DNA from: DASQFQ01 sp963805525
Lineage (GTDB): Bacteria > Actinomycetota > Thermoleophilia > Solirubrobacterales > Solirubrobacteraceae
DNA: 64,000 nucleotides
Assembly (NCBI GenBank): GCA_963805525.1
Contig: CAWDUT010000007.1
Location: forward strand, 1-64,000
Direction of reading: 5' to 3'
The notes under the pieces were generated by a model, which saw only the letters and a program-made list of their open reading frames with translations, searched no databases and was not told the origin of the DNA. Shown piece after piece: positions 24,412 to 35,124 of this stretch; the stretch's first letter is position 1, and every line of letters begins with the position of its first letter. Both the position numbers and the translations under genes were made by a program.

Positions 24412-25688
24412 TCGGCGTGATCGCGGACGACTTCACCGGTGCGAGCGACATCGCCAACACCCTCGCCAAGGGCTTGCCCGGGCAGGGAGGACTCGCGACC
24501 TCGCAGTACATGGGCGTTCCGCGCGGCGCCGCTGCCCCGGAGGTCGAGGCCGGCGTCGTCTCGCTCAAGTCCCGGTCGGTCCCGGTCGAGGATGCGGTCG
24601 CCTCGTCGCTCGAGGCACTGCGCTGGCTGCAGGCGCAGGGATGCCGGCAGTTCGTCTTCAAGTACTGCTCGACCTTCGACTCGACGCCTGAAGGCAACAT
24701 CGGGCCCGTCGCGGAGGCGCTGGCGGACGCGCTCGACGTCAAGGGCGTCGTCGTCTGCCCGGCCTTCCCGGCGATGAGACGCACCGTCTACCAGGGGCAT
24801 CTCTTCGTCGGCGATGTGCTGCTCAGCGAATCGGGGATGCAGAACCATCCGCTGACCCCGATGACGGACCCCGACATCCGTCGCTGGCTCCGCCTGCAGA
24901 CCCGTTCCGATGTCGGCCATGTCCCGGCTCCGGTCGTGAGCGGAGGCGCCGAGCCGATCGGCGCGGCCCTGCGAGCCTGCGCGGATCGCGGAGAGACGCT
25001 GGCGATCGTCGATGCGGTGGCGGACGAGGATCTCGTCAGGATCGGCCGAGCGTGCGCGGATGCGCCGCTCCTGACCGGCGGGTCGGGCATCGCGCTCGGG
25101 CTCGCCGCGAACTTCATCGCCGTGGGGCTCGCTGAGGGCGGCCGCACACGCTTCGAGGGCGTCGCGGGCCCCGAGGCGATCCTCGCCGGCAGCTGCTCGG
25201 GCATGACCAGGAGCCAGGTGGATGCTCACGCCCGCAAGCATCCCGCGCTGGCCGTCGCGGTCGAGGACGTGATGGATGGCCGCACCTCCTCGGACGATCT
25301 CGTGGCCTTCATCGAGGCGAACCACGGCGAGGCGCCGCTCGTCTACTCGTCAGCGGCACCCGAGGACGTGGCCACGGCGCAGGCGCGGTACGGCCGGGAC
25401 GCGGTATCGGGTCGCCTCGAAGGCCTGTTCGCCGAGACCGTCGAACGCCTCGTCGACGGCGGCGTCAGCCGCGTCGTCGTCGCCGGAGGCGAGACCTCCG
25501 GAGCCGTGGCGCAGGCGTTGGACCTCGGCGGCCTGACGATCGGTCCCGAGATCAGCCCTGGCGTTCCCGTCCTGGTCAGCGACAGCCGAGGCGTGGCCCT
25601 CGCGCTCAAGTCGGGGAACTTCGGCGATGAGGACTTCTTCGACGAAGCGCTCGCCGCCATGGCAGGGGAAAGGGCGCTGCATGAGTGA
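24405..25688 (+). CDS. otnK: four-carbon acid sugar kinase (OtnK-type, 3-oxo-tetronate kinase)
   Basis: A 427-residue OtnK/DUF1537 kinase. The N-terminal sugar-binding domain begins LIGVIADDFTGASDIANTLA, the family hallmark. The C-terminal nucleotide-binding domain has VVAGGETSGAVAQAL near residue 365. In the known pathway OtnK phosphorylates 3-oxo-tetronate at C4 with ATP. GTG 24405 is used because it gives the conserved N-terminus; it overlaps the previous gene by seven bases. Confidence 0.93.
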   Translation: MLIGVIADDFTGASDIANTLAKGLPGQGGLATSQYMGVPRGAAAPEVEAGVVSLKSRSVPVEDAVASSLEALRWLQAQGCRQFVFKYCSTFDSTPEGNIGPVAEALADALDVKGVVVCPAFPAMRRTVYQGHLFVGDVLLSESGMQNHPLTPMTDPDIRRWLRLQTRSDVGHVPAPVVSGGAEPIGAALRACADRGETLAIVDAVADEDLVRIGRACADAPLLTGGSGIALGLAANFIAVGLAEGGRTRFEGVAGPEAILAGSCSGMTRSQVDAHARKHPALAVAVEDVMDGRTSSDDLVAFIEANHGEAPLVYSSAAPEDVATAQARYGRDAVSGRLEGLFAETVERLVDGGVSRVVVAGGETSGAVAQALDLGGLTIGPEISPGVPVLVSDSRGVALALKSGNFGDEDFFDEALAAMAGERALHE

Positions 25689-26319
25689 AGAAGCCGAACT
25701 TCGCGAGGAGCTCGTGCGGATGGGCGGGCTGCTCTACACGCGTCAGCTCGCCCACGGAACCGCCGGGAACCTGTCGGTGAAGCTCGAGGACGGCAACATC
25801 CTGGTGACGCCGACCAACTCGAGCCTCGGAGATCTCGATCCGGACCGCATCTCCAAGCTGTCGCGTGCGGGTGAGCTGATCAGCGGAGACAAGCCGTCGA
25901 AGGAGTACTTCTTCCATCTCGCGGTCTTCGATGAGCGGCCCGACGCACGCGCCGTGGTTCACCTGCACTCCACCTACTCGGTGGCGGTCTCGTGTCTCTG
26001 TCACCGACCGGCGGACGACGTGATCCCACCGTTGACGGCCTACTACGTGATGCGGGTCGGCAAGCTCCCGCTGGTGCCGTACTTCCGGCCGGGCGACCGC
26101 GCGCTCGCGGACGCGGTCAGGAAGGTCTCCCGCGAGCACCGGTCGATGCTGCTCGCCAACCACGGGCCGATCGTCTCGGGGGCGAGCCTGAGGGAGGCCG
26201 TCTACGCCTACGAGGAGCTGGAGGAGACGGCCAAGATCTCCTTCGTCCTCGGCGACCGGCCGACGTCCCCGCTGAACGCGGAGCAGGTCGCCGATCTCAA
26301 CCGGGAGTTTCCATCATGA
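25681..26319 (+). CDS. otnC: class II aldolase/adducin-family protein (OtnC-type 3-oxo-tetronate 4-phosphate decarboxylase)
   Basis: A 212-residue protein with the zinc-binding HLHS motif (VVHLHSTYSVAV, residues about 91-102) and a third His in ANHGPIV near residue 160. GTAGNLSVKLEDGNILVTPT near residue 26 is the phosphate-binding stretch of the fuculose-aldolase family. Beside OtnK the expected activity is decarboxylation of 3-oxo-tetronate 4-phosphate to dihydroxyacetone phosphate. The start overlaps the kinase stop by eight bases. Confidence 0.92.
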   Translation: MSEEAELREELVRMGGLLYTRQLAHGTAGNLSVKLEDGNILVTPTNSSLGDLDPDRISKLSRAGELISGDKPSKEYFFHLAVFDERPDARAVVHLHSTYSVAVSCLCHRPADDVIPPLTAYYVMRVGKLPLVPYFRPGDRALADAVRKVSREHRSMLLANHGPIVSGASLREAVYAYEELEETAKISFVLGDRPTSPLNAEQVADLNREFPS

Positions 26320-27524
26320 GCTTCGCCTATTCCGAAGGCAATCCCGTCGAAGACACCTCCAAGCAAGGGAAGCCCCCGTTCGACACCGGGCGCCTGGATC
26401 GCCTCATGGAGGAGGCGGGCCTCGACGCAATCCTCGCGACGTCCAAGCACAGCATCCAGTACCTCCTGGGCGGCTACCGGTTCTTCTTCTACGACTACAT
26501 GGACGCGCACGGGCTCAGCCGCTACCTGCCGTTCTTCGTGTACGTGAAGGGCCGGCCGCTGGACTCCGGCTACGTCGGCGCCCCGATGGAGCGATACGAG
26601 AAGCAGCTCGGCAGCTTCTGGGTCACCAACCTCGACCTCACGAACGATGCGAGCACCGGCTACGCCGGCGCTGCCGCCGAGCTCCTGCGGCGCGTCGACG
26701 CCGCCAACGGCCGGGTCGGCATCGAGGCCGGGTTCATGCCGCTCGATGCGTTCCGGGTCCTCGAAGCGGAGCTGCCCGGCGTTGAGCTCACGGACGCCAC
26801 CTACACCTTCGAGGTCCTGCGCGCGTTGAAGACGCCGGAGGAGCTGGAGATCCTCAAGGCGGCGTCGGAGAAGGTCGTCGACTCGATGCTCGCGGTGTTC
26901 TCCGAGCATGGCGCGGGCACCAGCAAGCTGACGCTCTTCGACGCGCTGCGGCGGGAGGAGACGGCGCGCGGCGTCAAGTTCGAGTACGCGCTGACCAACG
27001 TCGGCACGGCCTTCAACCGCGCGCCCTACGACAAGGTCTGGGAGGAGGGCGAGACGCTCGCGCTCGATTCCGGCGGCAACTACCGCGGCTACATCGGCGA
27101 CGTCTGCCGCATGGCCTATGCCGGGGAGCCCGACCAGGAGCTCGTCGATCTCCTCGGGCAGGTCGAGCTCGTGCAGCAGGCCGCACGCACGGACCTCCGC
27201 GCCGGCACGGTCGGCACGAACATCTTCGAGAACGCGAACGCCGCCCTGTCCGAGTGCCCCGCCGGCGACAAGATGTTCTTCTCCGCTCACGGCATGGGCA
27301 TCGTCAGCCACGAAGCTCCCTGGCTGATGCCCAACGCCTTTCCCCGCTACGCCCCCCACCATCGCGACCAGCCGCTCGAAGCCGGAATGGTGATCTCGAT
27401 CGAGACCGAGCTGCACCACACCGAGCGCGGGTTCATCAAGCTCGAGGACACGGTCGCCATTACGCCGACCGGCTGTGAGGGCTTTGGCGATCACGGCCGG
27501 GGTTGGAACCTCGCCGGGCGCTGA
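26316..27524 (+). CDS. M24-family metallohydrolase (Xaa-Pro peptidase/creatinase/ectoine hydrolase-like)
   Basis: A 402-residue pita-bread-fold enzyme. The metal ligands are visible: Asp in LALDSGGNYRGYIGDVCRM (two Asp, near residues 250 and 261), His in AHGMGIVSHE near residue 328, and Glu in ISIETELHH and KLEDTVAI near residues 365 and 380. The family includes prolidases, creatinase and the ectoine hydrolase DoeA/EutD. A peptidase is not needed for tetronate breakdown, so it probably hydrolyses an amide or C-N bond in the true growth substrate. Four-base overlap with OtnC. Confidence 0.88.
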   Translation: MSFAYSEGNPVEDTSKQGKPPFDTGRLDRLMEEAGLDAILATSKHSIQYLLGGYRFFFYDYMDAHGLSRYLPFFVYVKGRPLDSGYVGAPMERYEKQLGSFWVTNLDLTNDASTGYAGAAAELLRRVDAANGRVGIEAGFMPLDAFRVLEAELPGVELTDATYTFEVLRALKTPEELEILKAASEKVVDSMLAVFSEHGAGTSKLTLFDALRREETARGVKFEYALTNVGTAFNRAPYDKVWEEGETLALDSGGNYRGYIGDVCRMAYAGEPDQELVDLLGQVELVQQAARTDLRAGTVGTNIFENANAALSECPAGDKMFFSAHGMGIVSHEAPWLMPNAFPRYAPHHRDQPLEAGMVISIETELHHTERGFIKLEDTVAITPTGCEGFGDHGRGWNLAGR

Positions 27525-27525
27525 C

Positions 27526-28294
27526 ATGCCGGATTACGAGTACAGCGCACACATCGGCTACCTCTTCACGGACAAGCCGATGGCGGAGCGCATCGCCTCG
27601 GCGACCCGGCATGGGTTCAAGGCGATCGAGCACCCGGCTCCGTACTCCGTTCCGGCGACGGAGATGGCCGCGTGGTTGAGGTCAGCCGGGGCTCGGTACG
27701 TGCAACTCGGCCTCTACTCGGGCGACGCGTCGAAGGGCGAGAAGGGACTCGGCATCTTCCCCGGCCGGCGGGACGAATTTCGCGCGAGCGTTGCCGAGGC
27801 TCTCGACTATGCAGAGGCCGTCGGGGCGTCGATGGTGCACGCGATGGCGGGGATCCTGCCGCCTGGACAGCGGGCTCAGGAGCATTGGGACTGCTACGTG
27901 GAGAACCTCGCCTTCGCCGCCACCGAGGCACGGTCGCGGGGCATCAAGGTCATCGTCGAGGCGATGAGCCAGGGCGCGGTGCCGGACTACTTCATCGCCA
28001 CCCCCGATCAAGCGGCCGGCGCGATCGCAGACGCCGGCGGAGAGAACATCGGTCTCCTGCTGGACGTCTTCCACACGCTGAGTACCGGTTTGGACGTGCA
28101 GGAGGAGATCGCCAAGCACGCGGCGCTGCTGGCACACGTACACATCGCGGACTTCCCCGGCCGGCATGAACCGGGGTCGGCCACAGTGGACTTCACCGAG
28201 ATCGAGCTCGCCCTGCGGGAGGCGGGCTACAACGGCTTCCTCGGCTGCGAATACAGCCCGAGCGGATCGACCGAGGCCGGCTTGGGGTGGCTGC

Positions 28295-28320
<26 letters not shown>
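27526..28320 (+). CDS. otnI: hydroxypyruvate isomerase-family TIM barrel (OtnI-type 2-oxo-tetronate isomerase)
   Basis: A 264-residue Hyi/OtnI-like protein. It contains the metal ligands Glu in VIVEAMSQG, Asp in LLLDVFHTLS, His in AHVHIADFPGRHEPG (the family signature) and Glu in GCEYSPSG. In the known pathway OtnI converts 2-oxo-tetronate to 3-oxo-tetronate, the OtnK substrate. Last gene of the operon, two bases after the M24 stop. Its 3' end overlaps the convergent isocitrate dehydrogenase gene by 26 bases. Confidence 0.9.
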
Positions 28321-30502
<2,182 letters not shown>

Positions 30503-30537
30503 AGGGTCGGAGGCGGAGGGTAGGGATCGCGCGTCTG

Positions 30538-31467
30538 TCAGAACGTCTTGGCCCCGCGCAAGAGCAGAGAGACGGCGTACAGCGAGCTCGTCGCGGTGAT
30601 GAAGAGGCGGTTGCGGTGCCGGCCGCCGAAGCAGACATTGGCGACCGGCTCGGGGACGCGGATCTTGCCGATCAGCGTGCCGTCGGGGTCGAAGCAGTGG
30701 ACGCCGTCGCCCGCCGAGGTCCACAGGCGTCCGTCCTCGTCGAAGCGAAAGCCGTCGAAGATGCCGGCGCCGCACACCGCGAACACCTCGCCGCCGGACA
30801 GCGTGCGGTCGTCGATCACGTCGAACACGCGGATGTGTCGCGGCCCGTCGGGATCGTGGGTCGCGCCGGTGTCCGCGATGTAGAGCCGCGACTCGTCGGG
30901 CGAGAAGGCCAGGCCGTTCGGCCGGGCGAAGTCGTCGGCGACGCGGCTCACCTCCGCGGTGCCGGGATCGACCCGGTAGACGTGGCAGCCGTCGAGCTCG
31001 CGCTCTTGGCGCAGGCCCTCGTAGTCGTGGTCGATGCCGTAGGACGGGTCGCTGAACCAGACCGATCCGTCGGAGCGCACGACGACGTCGTTGGGCGAGT
31101 TCAGTCGCCCTCCCTGGTAGCGGTCGGCGAGCACGGTGAGCGTGCCGTCGAACTCGGTGCGGGTGACCCGGCGCGCGAGGTGCTCGCAGCTGACCAGCCG
31201 GCCCTGGCGATCGACCGTGTGACCGTTGGTGTAGCCGGCGGGCGACCGGAACTCCGAGACATGTCCGTCGGATTCGTCCCAGCGCAGGATGCGGTCGTTG
31301 GGGATGTCGGACCACACGAGGTAGCGCCCGGCCGGGAAGTAGGCCGGGCCCTCGGCCCAGCGGCAGGCCGTGGCGAGGCGCTCGAGCGTGGCGCTGGTGT
31401 TGACGAGCGCGGCGAAGCGTGGGTCCAGCGTCTCGAACCGCACGCCGGACAGGTCGATGTCGGACAT
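30538..31467 (-). CDS. SMP-30/gluconolactonase-family protein
   Basis: A 309-residue six-bladed beta-propeller of the SMP-30/gluconolactonase/LRE family. It has CRWAEGPAYFPAGRYLVWSD near residue 36, SPNDVVVRSDGSVWFSDPSYG near residue 123 and ARPNGLAFSPDESRLYIADT near residue 191, which supply the Glu, Asn and Asp metal ligands. It probably hydrolyses a sugar lactone. No signal peptide is present, so it is cytoplasmic. It starts from a leaderless-type promoter. Confidence 0.92.
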   Translation of the reverse strand: MSDIDLSGVRFETLDPRFAALVNTSATLERLATACRWAEGPAYFPAGRYLVWSDIPNDRILRWDESDGHVSEFRSPAGYTNGHTVDRQGRLVSCEHLARRVTRTEFDGTLTVLADRYQGGRLNSPNDVVVRSDGSVWFSDPSYGIDHDYEGLRQERELDGCHVYRVDPGTAEVSRVADDFARPNGLAFSPDESRLYIADTGATHDPDGPRHIRVFDVIDDRTLSGGEVFAVCGAGIFDGFRFDEDGRLWTSAGDGVHCFDPDGTLIGKIRVPEPVANVCFGGRHRNRLFITATSSLYAVSLLLRGAKTF

Positions 31468-31479
31468 GTCGCGAGCCTA
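31468..31479 (-). promoter_or_regulatory. leaderless-type -10 hexamer for the SMP-30 gene
   Basis: TAGGCT on the minus strand ends six bases before the ATG at 31467, with no ribosome-binding site between. Confidence 0.5.
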
Positions 31480-31505
31480 TGGCGCACGCACGGCGAAGGG
31501 CTGTC

Positions 31506-32150
31506 TCACCGCTCTCGTGCTTGCGGGAGGCCGGCGGCACGTGCTTTGAGGACGGCTTGCGTACGGTCGACGGCCTCGATCTTCGTGAAGGTGCTGGAGA
31601 GGTGGTTGCGCACGGTCTTGGGGGAGAGCCCGAACCGGTCCGCGATCTGGGTTGTCGTGGCTCCGGCGGCGAGGAGGTCGAGGATCTCGCGTTCGCGGTC
31701 GGTGAGGTCGGGAAACGGATCCTTGGGCGCCGTGCCGCCGACGAGGCCGGCGAGCCGGCGCGCGATGTCGCTTCCGATCACCGCCTGCCCGGCGTGCACG
31801 CCGCGGATGGTGTCGAGGATCTCGCGTTGCGCGGCGCCTTTGACGAGGTAGCCGCGCGCGCCGGCGCGGAGCGCCTGGACGATCATGTCGTCGTCCTCGA
31901 GCATGGTCATGGCGATGATCCCGATGTGGGGCGCGGCCGCTGTCAGCTTGCGGGTGGCATCGATGCCGCTGAGGCCGGGCATGGCGAGGTCCATGAGGAC
32001 GATGTCGACTTGCAGCGCGAGCGCGGCGTCGACGCCGGATGCGCCGTCGGCGGCGACGGCGCTGACCTCGAGGCCGCCGATCGAGTCGACGAGCTGACGC
32101 ATACCTTGGCGGAAGATCGCGTTGTCATCGATGACGAGGACGCGGATCAT
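31506..32150 (-). CDS. NarL/FixJ-type response regulator, candidate master regulator of the shared promoter motif
   Basis: A 214-residue regulator. The receiver domain has the acidic pair in VLVIDDN (Asp8/Asp9), phospho-acceptor Asp54 in VLMDLAMPG and Lys near residue 104. The LuxR-type helix-turn-helix (LTDREREILDLLAAGATTTQ, then LSPKTVRNHLSS) is at the C-terminus. Its start overlaps the kinase stop (ATGA), so they form one two-component system. The operon promoter at 34801-34862 carries the same box as four stress or small-membrane-protein promoters, which makes this protein the best candidate for binding it. Confidence 0.93.
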   Translation of the reverse strand: MIRVLVIDDNAIFRQGMRQLVDSIGGLEVSAVAADGASGVDAALALQVDIVLMDLAMPGLSGIDATRKLTAAAPHIGIIAMTMLEDDDMIVQALRAGARGYLVKGAAQREILDTIRGVHAGQAVIGSDIARRLAGLVGGTAPKDPFPDLTDREREILDLLAAGATTTQIADRFGLSPKTVRNHLSSTFTKIEAVDRTQAVLKARAAGLPQARER

Positions 32151-34237
32151 GTCTGCGGGTGGCGCGCGTTCGGCAGCCGGACCGCGACGGCCAGCCCGCC
32201 CTCGGAGGCCTGGGTGAGCGCGAACTGGCCGCCGAGCTCGGCGGCGCGCTCGCGCATCGAGCGCAGGCCCACGCCGGGGGCGGCGTCGGGGTCGAGGCCG
32301 CGGCCGTCGTCGGTGACCTCGAGGAGGGTTCCGTCGCGATCGCCGTGCAGCGCGACCCGGCACGTGTCGGCATGGGCGTGGCGGACGACGTTGGTGAGCG
32401 CCTCGGTGGTGATGCGGTAGACGGCGAGCTCCGCCGCCGCGGACAGCTCGATCGGTTGGTCGGGGAGGTCCAGCTCGACGGCCAGCGGGGCGAGATGCTC
32501 GGCGTGCGCGCGGATGGCCGCCGACAGCCCGAGATCGTCGAGGATCGGCGGACGCAGGCCGTGCACTATGTGCCGGATCTCGCCGACGATGTCCTGGAGC
32601 TGCACGCGGGCGCCGGAGACGAGGTCGGCGGCGGCGGGTCCGCCCGTGTTCTCGGCCGCCTGGAGGGTGAGCGCGATGCCCGCCAGCGCGGGCCCGAGAC
32701 CGTCGTGCAGATCACGCCGCAGGCGACGGCGCTCCTCCTCGTGAGCGGTGACGATCTGACCACGCGAGATCTGAAGCTGGGTCGCGAGCGCAACCGCGTC
32801 GAGCGCGAGCGCGAGCTGGGCGGTCAGCACCTCGGCGAGCGCGAGATCGCCCTGGGCGTATGCCTCACCCGGCGCGCGGGCGCCGAGCACGACGCGCCCG
32901 AGCGACTGTCCGCGGTGGCGGAGCTCCCGCTCCAAGGCGGGCTCCGCCGGCGCGCTGCCAACCCGGACCGCGGCGAGCCCGAGCCGCGCGTCCGGCTCGA
33001 GCAGCACGCCCGAGGCGCCGAGCGTCTCCGCCGCCGCGCGTGCGAGGCCGGGCAGCGTCTCGCGCGGATCGAGCTCCGTGTCGAACTCGCGGCTCATTCG
33101 AGCGACCGCGATCGAGACGTCGCGGTGGCCGTAGAGCAGCCGCTCGACGCGCGCGCGGACGCGCAGGCGCACGGGCACGGCGATCGCCACCACAGCGAGG
33201 CCGGCGCCGAGCGCGGCGGGTCCGTCGCCGGCCAGGGCGGCGACGGTCGCGAAGACGATCGCGAACACGGCGAAGCTGATCGCCGTGACGCCGACGACGG
33301 TGAACGCGCGCCGCAGCACCAGGTCGACCTCGAGCACGGGGTGGCGCAGGAGCGCGATCGCCGCCGCGGCCGCGAACGCCGCAATCGAGAGCGCGAACGC
33401 GGCGCCGTAGATCGCGCCGGCCTCGAGCCCCTTGCCGACCGTGCCGAGGACGATCCAGAGCACGAACGTGGCCGCGAGGCCGCGTGCCGCCCACAGCGCG
33501 GCGCGCATCCCGGGGTCGGGCCGGTGTGCCGCGCGCCGCTGCACCGCGATCATCGAGGCCACCACCCCGAACGGGACGGCGACGCCGGCGGCGCCGAGGG
33601 GATCGAGCCAGGTCCACGAGGCTGGAATGCCGAGCGGATTCGCCACGGGCGGAGTCGTGCCGGCGACGTCCAGCGTTCCCGGATCGAAGATCCCGTGCAG
33701 CGTCACCGCGACGCCGGCGACGAGCAGGATCGCCGCGAAGGGGCGCCACCGCCGGGAGGGCAGCCGCCCGTCGGGAAACAGCAGCAGCGGCCAGGTCACG
33801 AGCACGATCAGGCCGAAGAAGCTCCAGTTCTCGACCCAGGCCGCCCACTGTTGAACGGTGCCCGTGGGGTAGCCCTCGGCGAGCGGCGTCGCCGCCGCCC
33901 ACAGAGCCCCGAGCGTCCCGCCGATCACCAGGGCGATGCCGACCCGCTGGCGCGGGATCGCCGCGATGATCAACGCGCCGAGCGCCGCGCACGTCGCACA
34001 CGCGAGCCCGAGCGCGATGTCGAACAGCCGGTCGACGGGGGAGAGCGAAGCCGAGGCCGCAAGCGCGGCAGCGATCCCGGCGGCCACGAGCAGCGCGGCG
34101 GCCATCGCCGCGCCGACCGCAAGCGGCGCCGCCTGGGCCAGCCGGACGAGCGCCTGCAGCTCGCTCATCGTGCCGGCAGCGCCCGCCCGATCCGCCGCGG
34201 CTCGCATCGAGCGATCATCCATCTTCTGCCTGCGCAA
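32147..34237 (-). CDS. multi-helix sensor histidine kinase (HisKA_3) with GAF-like region
   Basis: A 696-residue kinase. Residues 35-335 hold about ten membrane helices. A GAF-like region follows (about 388-490). The HisKA_3 dimerisation domain has phospho-acceptor His511 in RRDLHDGLGP, and a HATPase domain lies at the C-terminus (TDDGRGLDP, then GVGLRSMRERA). This is the NarX/DosS-type kinase architecture; what it senses is unknown. TTG 34237 is chosen because GGAGGGG lies 11 bases upstream and directly abuts the previous stop; ATGs at 34222 and 34168 are alternatives. Confidence 0.9.
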   Translation of the reverse strand: MRRQKMDDRSMRAAADRAGAAGTMSELQALVRLAQAAPLAVGAAMAAALLVAAGIAAALAASASLSPVDRLFDIALGLACATCAALGALIIAAIPRQRVGIALVIGGTLGALWAAATPLAEGYPTGTVQQWAAWVENWSFFGLIVLVTWPLLLFPDGRLPSRRWRPFAAILLVAGVAVTLHGIFDPGTLDVAGTTPPVANPLGIPASWTWLDPLGAAGVAVPFGVVASMIAVQRRAAHRPDPGMRAALWAARGLAATFVLWIVLGTVGKGLEAGAIYGAAFALSIAAFAAAAAIALLRHPVLEVDLVLRRAFTVVGVTAISFAVFAIVFATVAALAGDGPAALGAGLAVVAIAVPVRLRVRARVERLLYGHRDVSIAVARMSREFDTELDPRETLPGLARAAAETLGASGVLLEPDARLGLAAVRVGSAPAEPALERELRHRGQSLGRVVLGARAPGEAYAQGDLALAEVLTAQLALALDAVALATQLQISRGQIVTAHEEERRRLRRDLHDGLGPALAGIALTLQAAENTGGPAAADLVSGARVQLQDIVGEIRHIVHGLRPPILDDLGLSAAIRAHAEHLAPLAVELDLPDQPIELSAAAELAVYRITTEALTNVVRHAHADTCRVALHGDRDGTLLEVTDDGRGLDPDAAPGVGLRSMRERAAELGGQFALTQASEGGLAVAVRLPNARHPQT

Positions 34238-34253
34238 CGCGAATCGCCCCTCC

Positions 34254-34751
34254 CTACGGGAACAGGTGCACGACGTCGCGGTCGTGGCCGGGATCGACCG
34301 TGCCGCGCGCTCCGGCGTAGGCGCCGGTTCCGCCCACGACCGCGCCGCGGCCGGTGCCCGAGTCGTCGAACAGGATCGTGCCCACCGTGTAGAGATCGCC
34401 GTCGGCGAGGTGGTAGACGCCCGACACGACGCCGTGGGCCCGGTCGCCGCTCAGCGGACGCGGGTCGCTGACCGTGATCGTCGCCTGCGCGGTGCCCGCG
34501 ACCTTGCCGTCGCGCTTGACCTTGGTGCTCAGGAACAGTTGGTCGCCGAGGCTGAAGCGGTTGTGGCGGAAGCCCTTGGGCTTCGCGTCGGAGAACGCGA
34601 GGCTCTCCTTGCCGACCGGTGTGATCACGTAGGTCGCGCCGGCGACCTGCGCGCCGCCCGTCGATGCCGCGACGGCGATTCCGGCCGCTGCGACCAGCAG
34701 CACGAGCGCGCCGGCAACGAGCTTCGCTCGGAATGAGCGGGTGAACGACAT
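34254..34751 (-). CDS. secreted dirigent/allene-oxide-cyclase-barrel-like protein, first gene of the two-component operon
   Basis: A 165-residue exported protein. The signal peptide or anchor has basic SFRAKL, hydrophobic LVAGALVLLVAAAGIAVAAS and cleavage near residue 30. The mature part has DQLFLSTKV, GTAQATITVSDP, TVGTILFDDSGTG and a C-terminal VGGTGAYAGARGTV, a pattern shared with dirigent and allene-oxide-cyclase-type beta barrels. It lies 16 bases upstream of the kinase gene and has its own motif-bearing promoter. It may be a target or an accessory envelope protein of the system; the function is unknown. Confidence 0.75.
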   Translation of the reverse strand: MSFTRSFRAKLVAGALVLLVAAAGIAVAASTGGAQVAGATYVITPVGKESLAFSDAKPKGFRHNRFSLGDQLFLSTKVKRDGKVAGTAQATITVSDPRPLSGDRAHGVVSGVYHLADGDLYTVGTILFDDSGTGRGAVVGGTGAYAGARGTVDPGHDRDVVHLFP

Positions 34752-34800
34752 GACGGCCTCCTGGTCGGTGCCGCCGCGTGATGCGACGGCCTGACCGAGC

Positions 34801-34862
34801 TTCCCTGCACGGCGTCCCGGCCATCCGGGACAACCGTCACACGGCGACCGGGAACTGCCGAT
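34801..34862 (-). promoter_or_regulatory. shared stress-promoter motif, site a (two-component operon)
   Basis: On the minus strand GGATGG is at 34826-34821. The box GGGAACTGCC (plus strand, 34850-34859) lies about 32 bases upstream of it. The -10 is poorly conserved here (AGCTCG at the 19-base position). It precedes the dirigent-like gene, kinase and response regulator. Confidence 0.5.
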
Positions 34863-34880
34863 CGCGGTAGCGGGCCGCTC

Positions 34881-35060
34881 GTGCTCGACCACGCCACGAT
34901 CGGCGACCACGGCACGGCGAGCGGGCTCACGGGACTCGCACAGGGCGCCGGGATCTGGAACGGCGAGATCTTCGGCATCCCGACCGCGCCGCCCACCCTG
35001 CGGCACACGCGCGTAAGCGGCAACGTCCTGACGGCCGGCCCAGGACTGGACGTCCCCGAC
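34881..35060 (+). pseudogene. remnant of a right-handed parallel beta-helix protein
   Basis: The frame 34881-35060 encodes DHATIGDHGTASGL, then GAGIWNGEIF and TRVSGNVLTAGPGLDV. This is the rung pattern of large actinobacterial secreted beta-helix (pectate-lyase-fold) proteins. Only about 60 residues remain, with no signal peptide, no proper start and a non-homologous tail. It lies in the 373-base stretch 34752-35124, which otherwise holds only promoter elements. Confidence 0.5.
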
Positions 35061-35124
35061 CAGTGCGCGGAATGCCGATTGCCGGAGGGATGGCTGCGCT
35101 CGACTCGGGTAGCTTCCACCCGCC

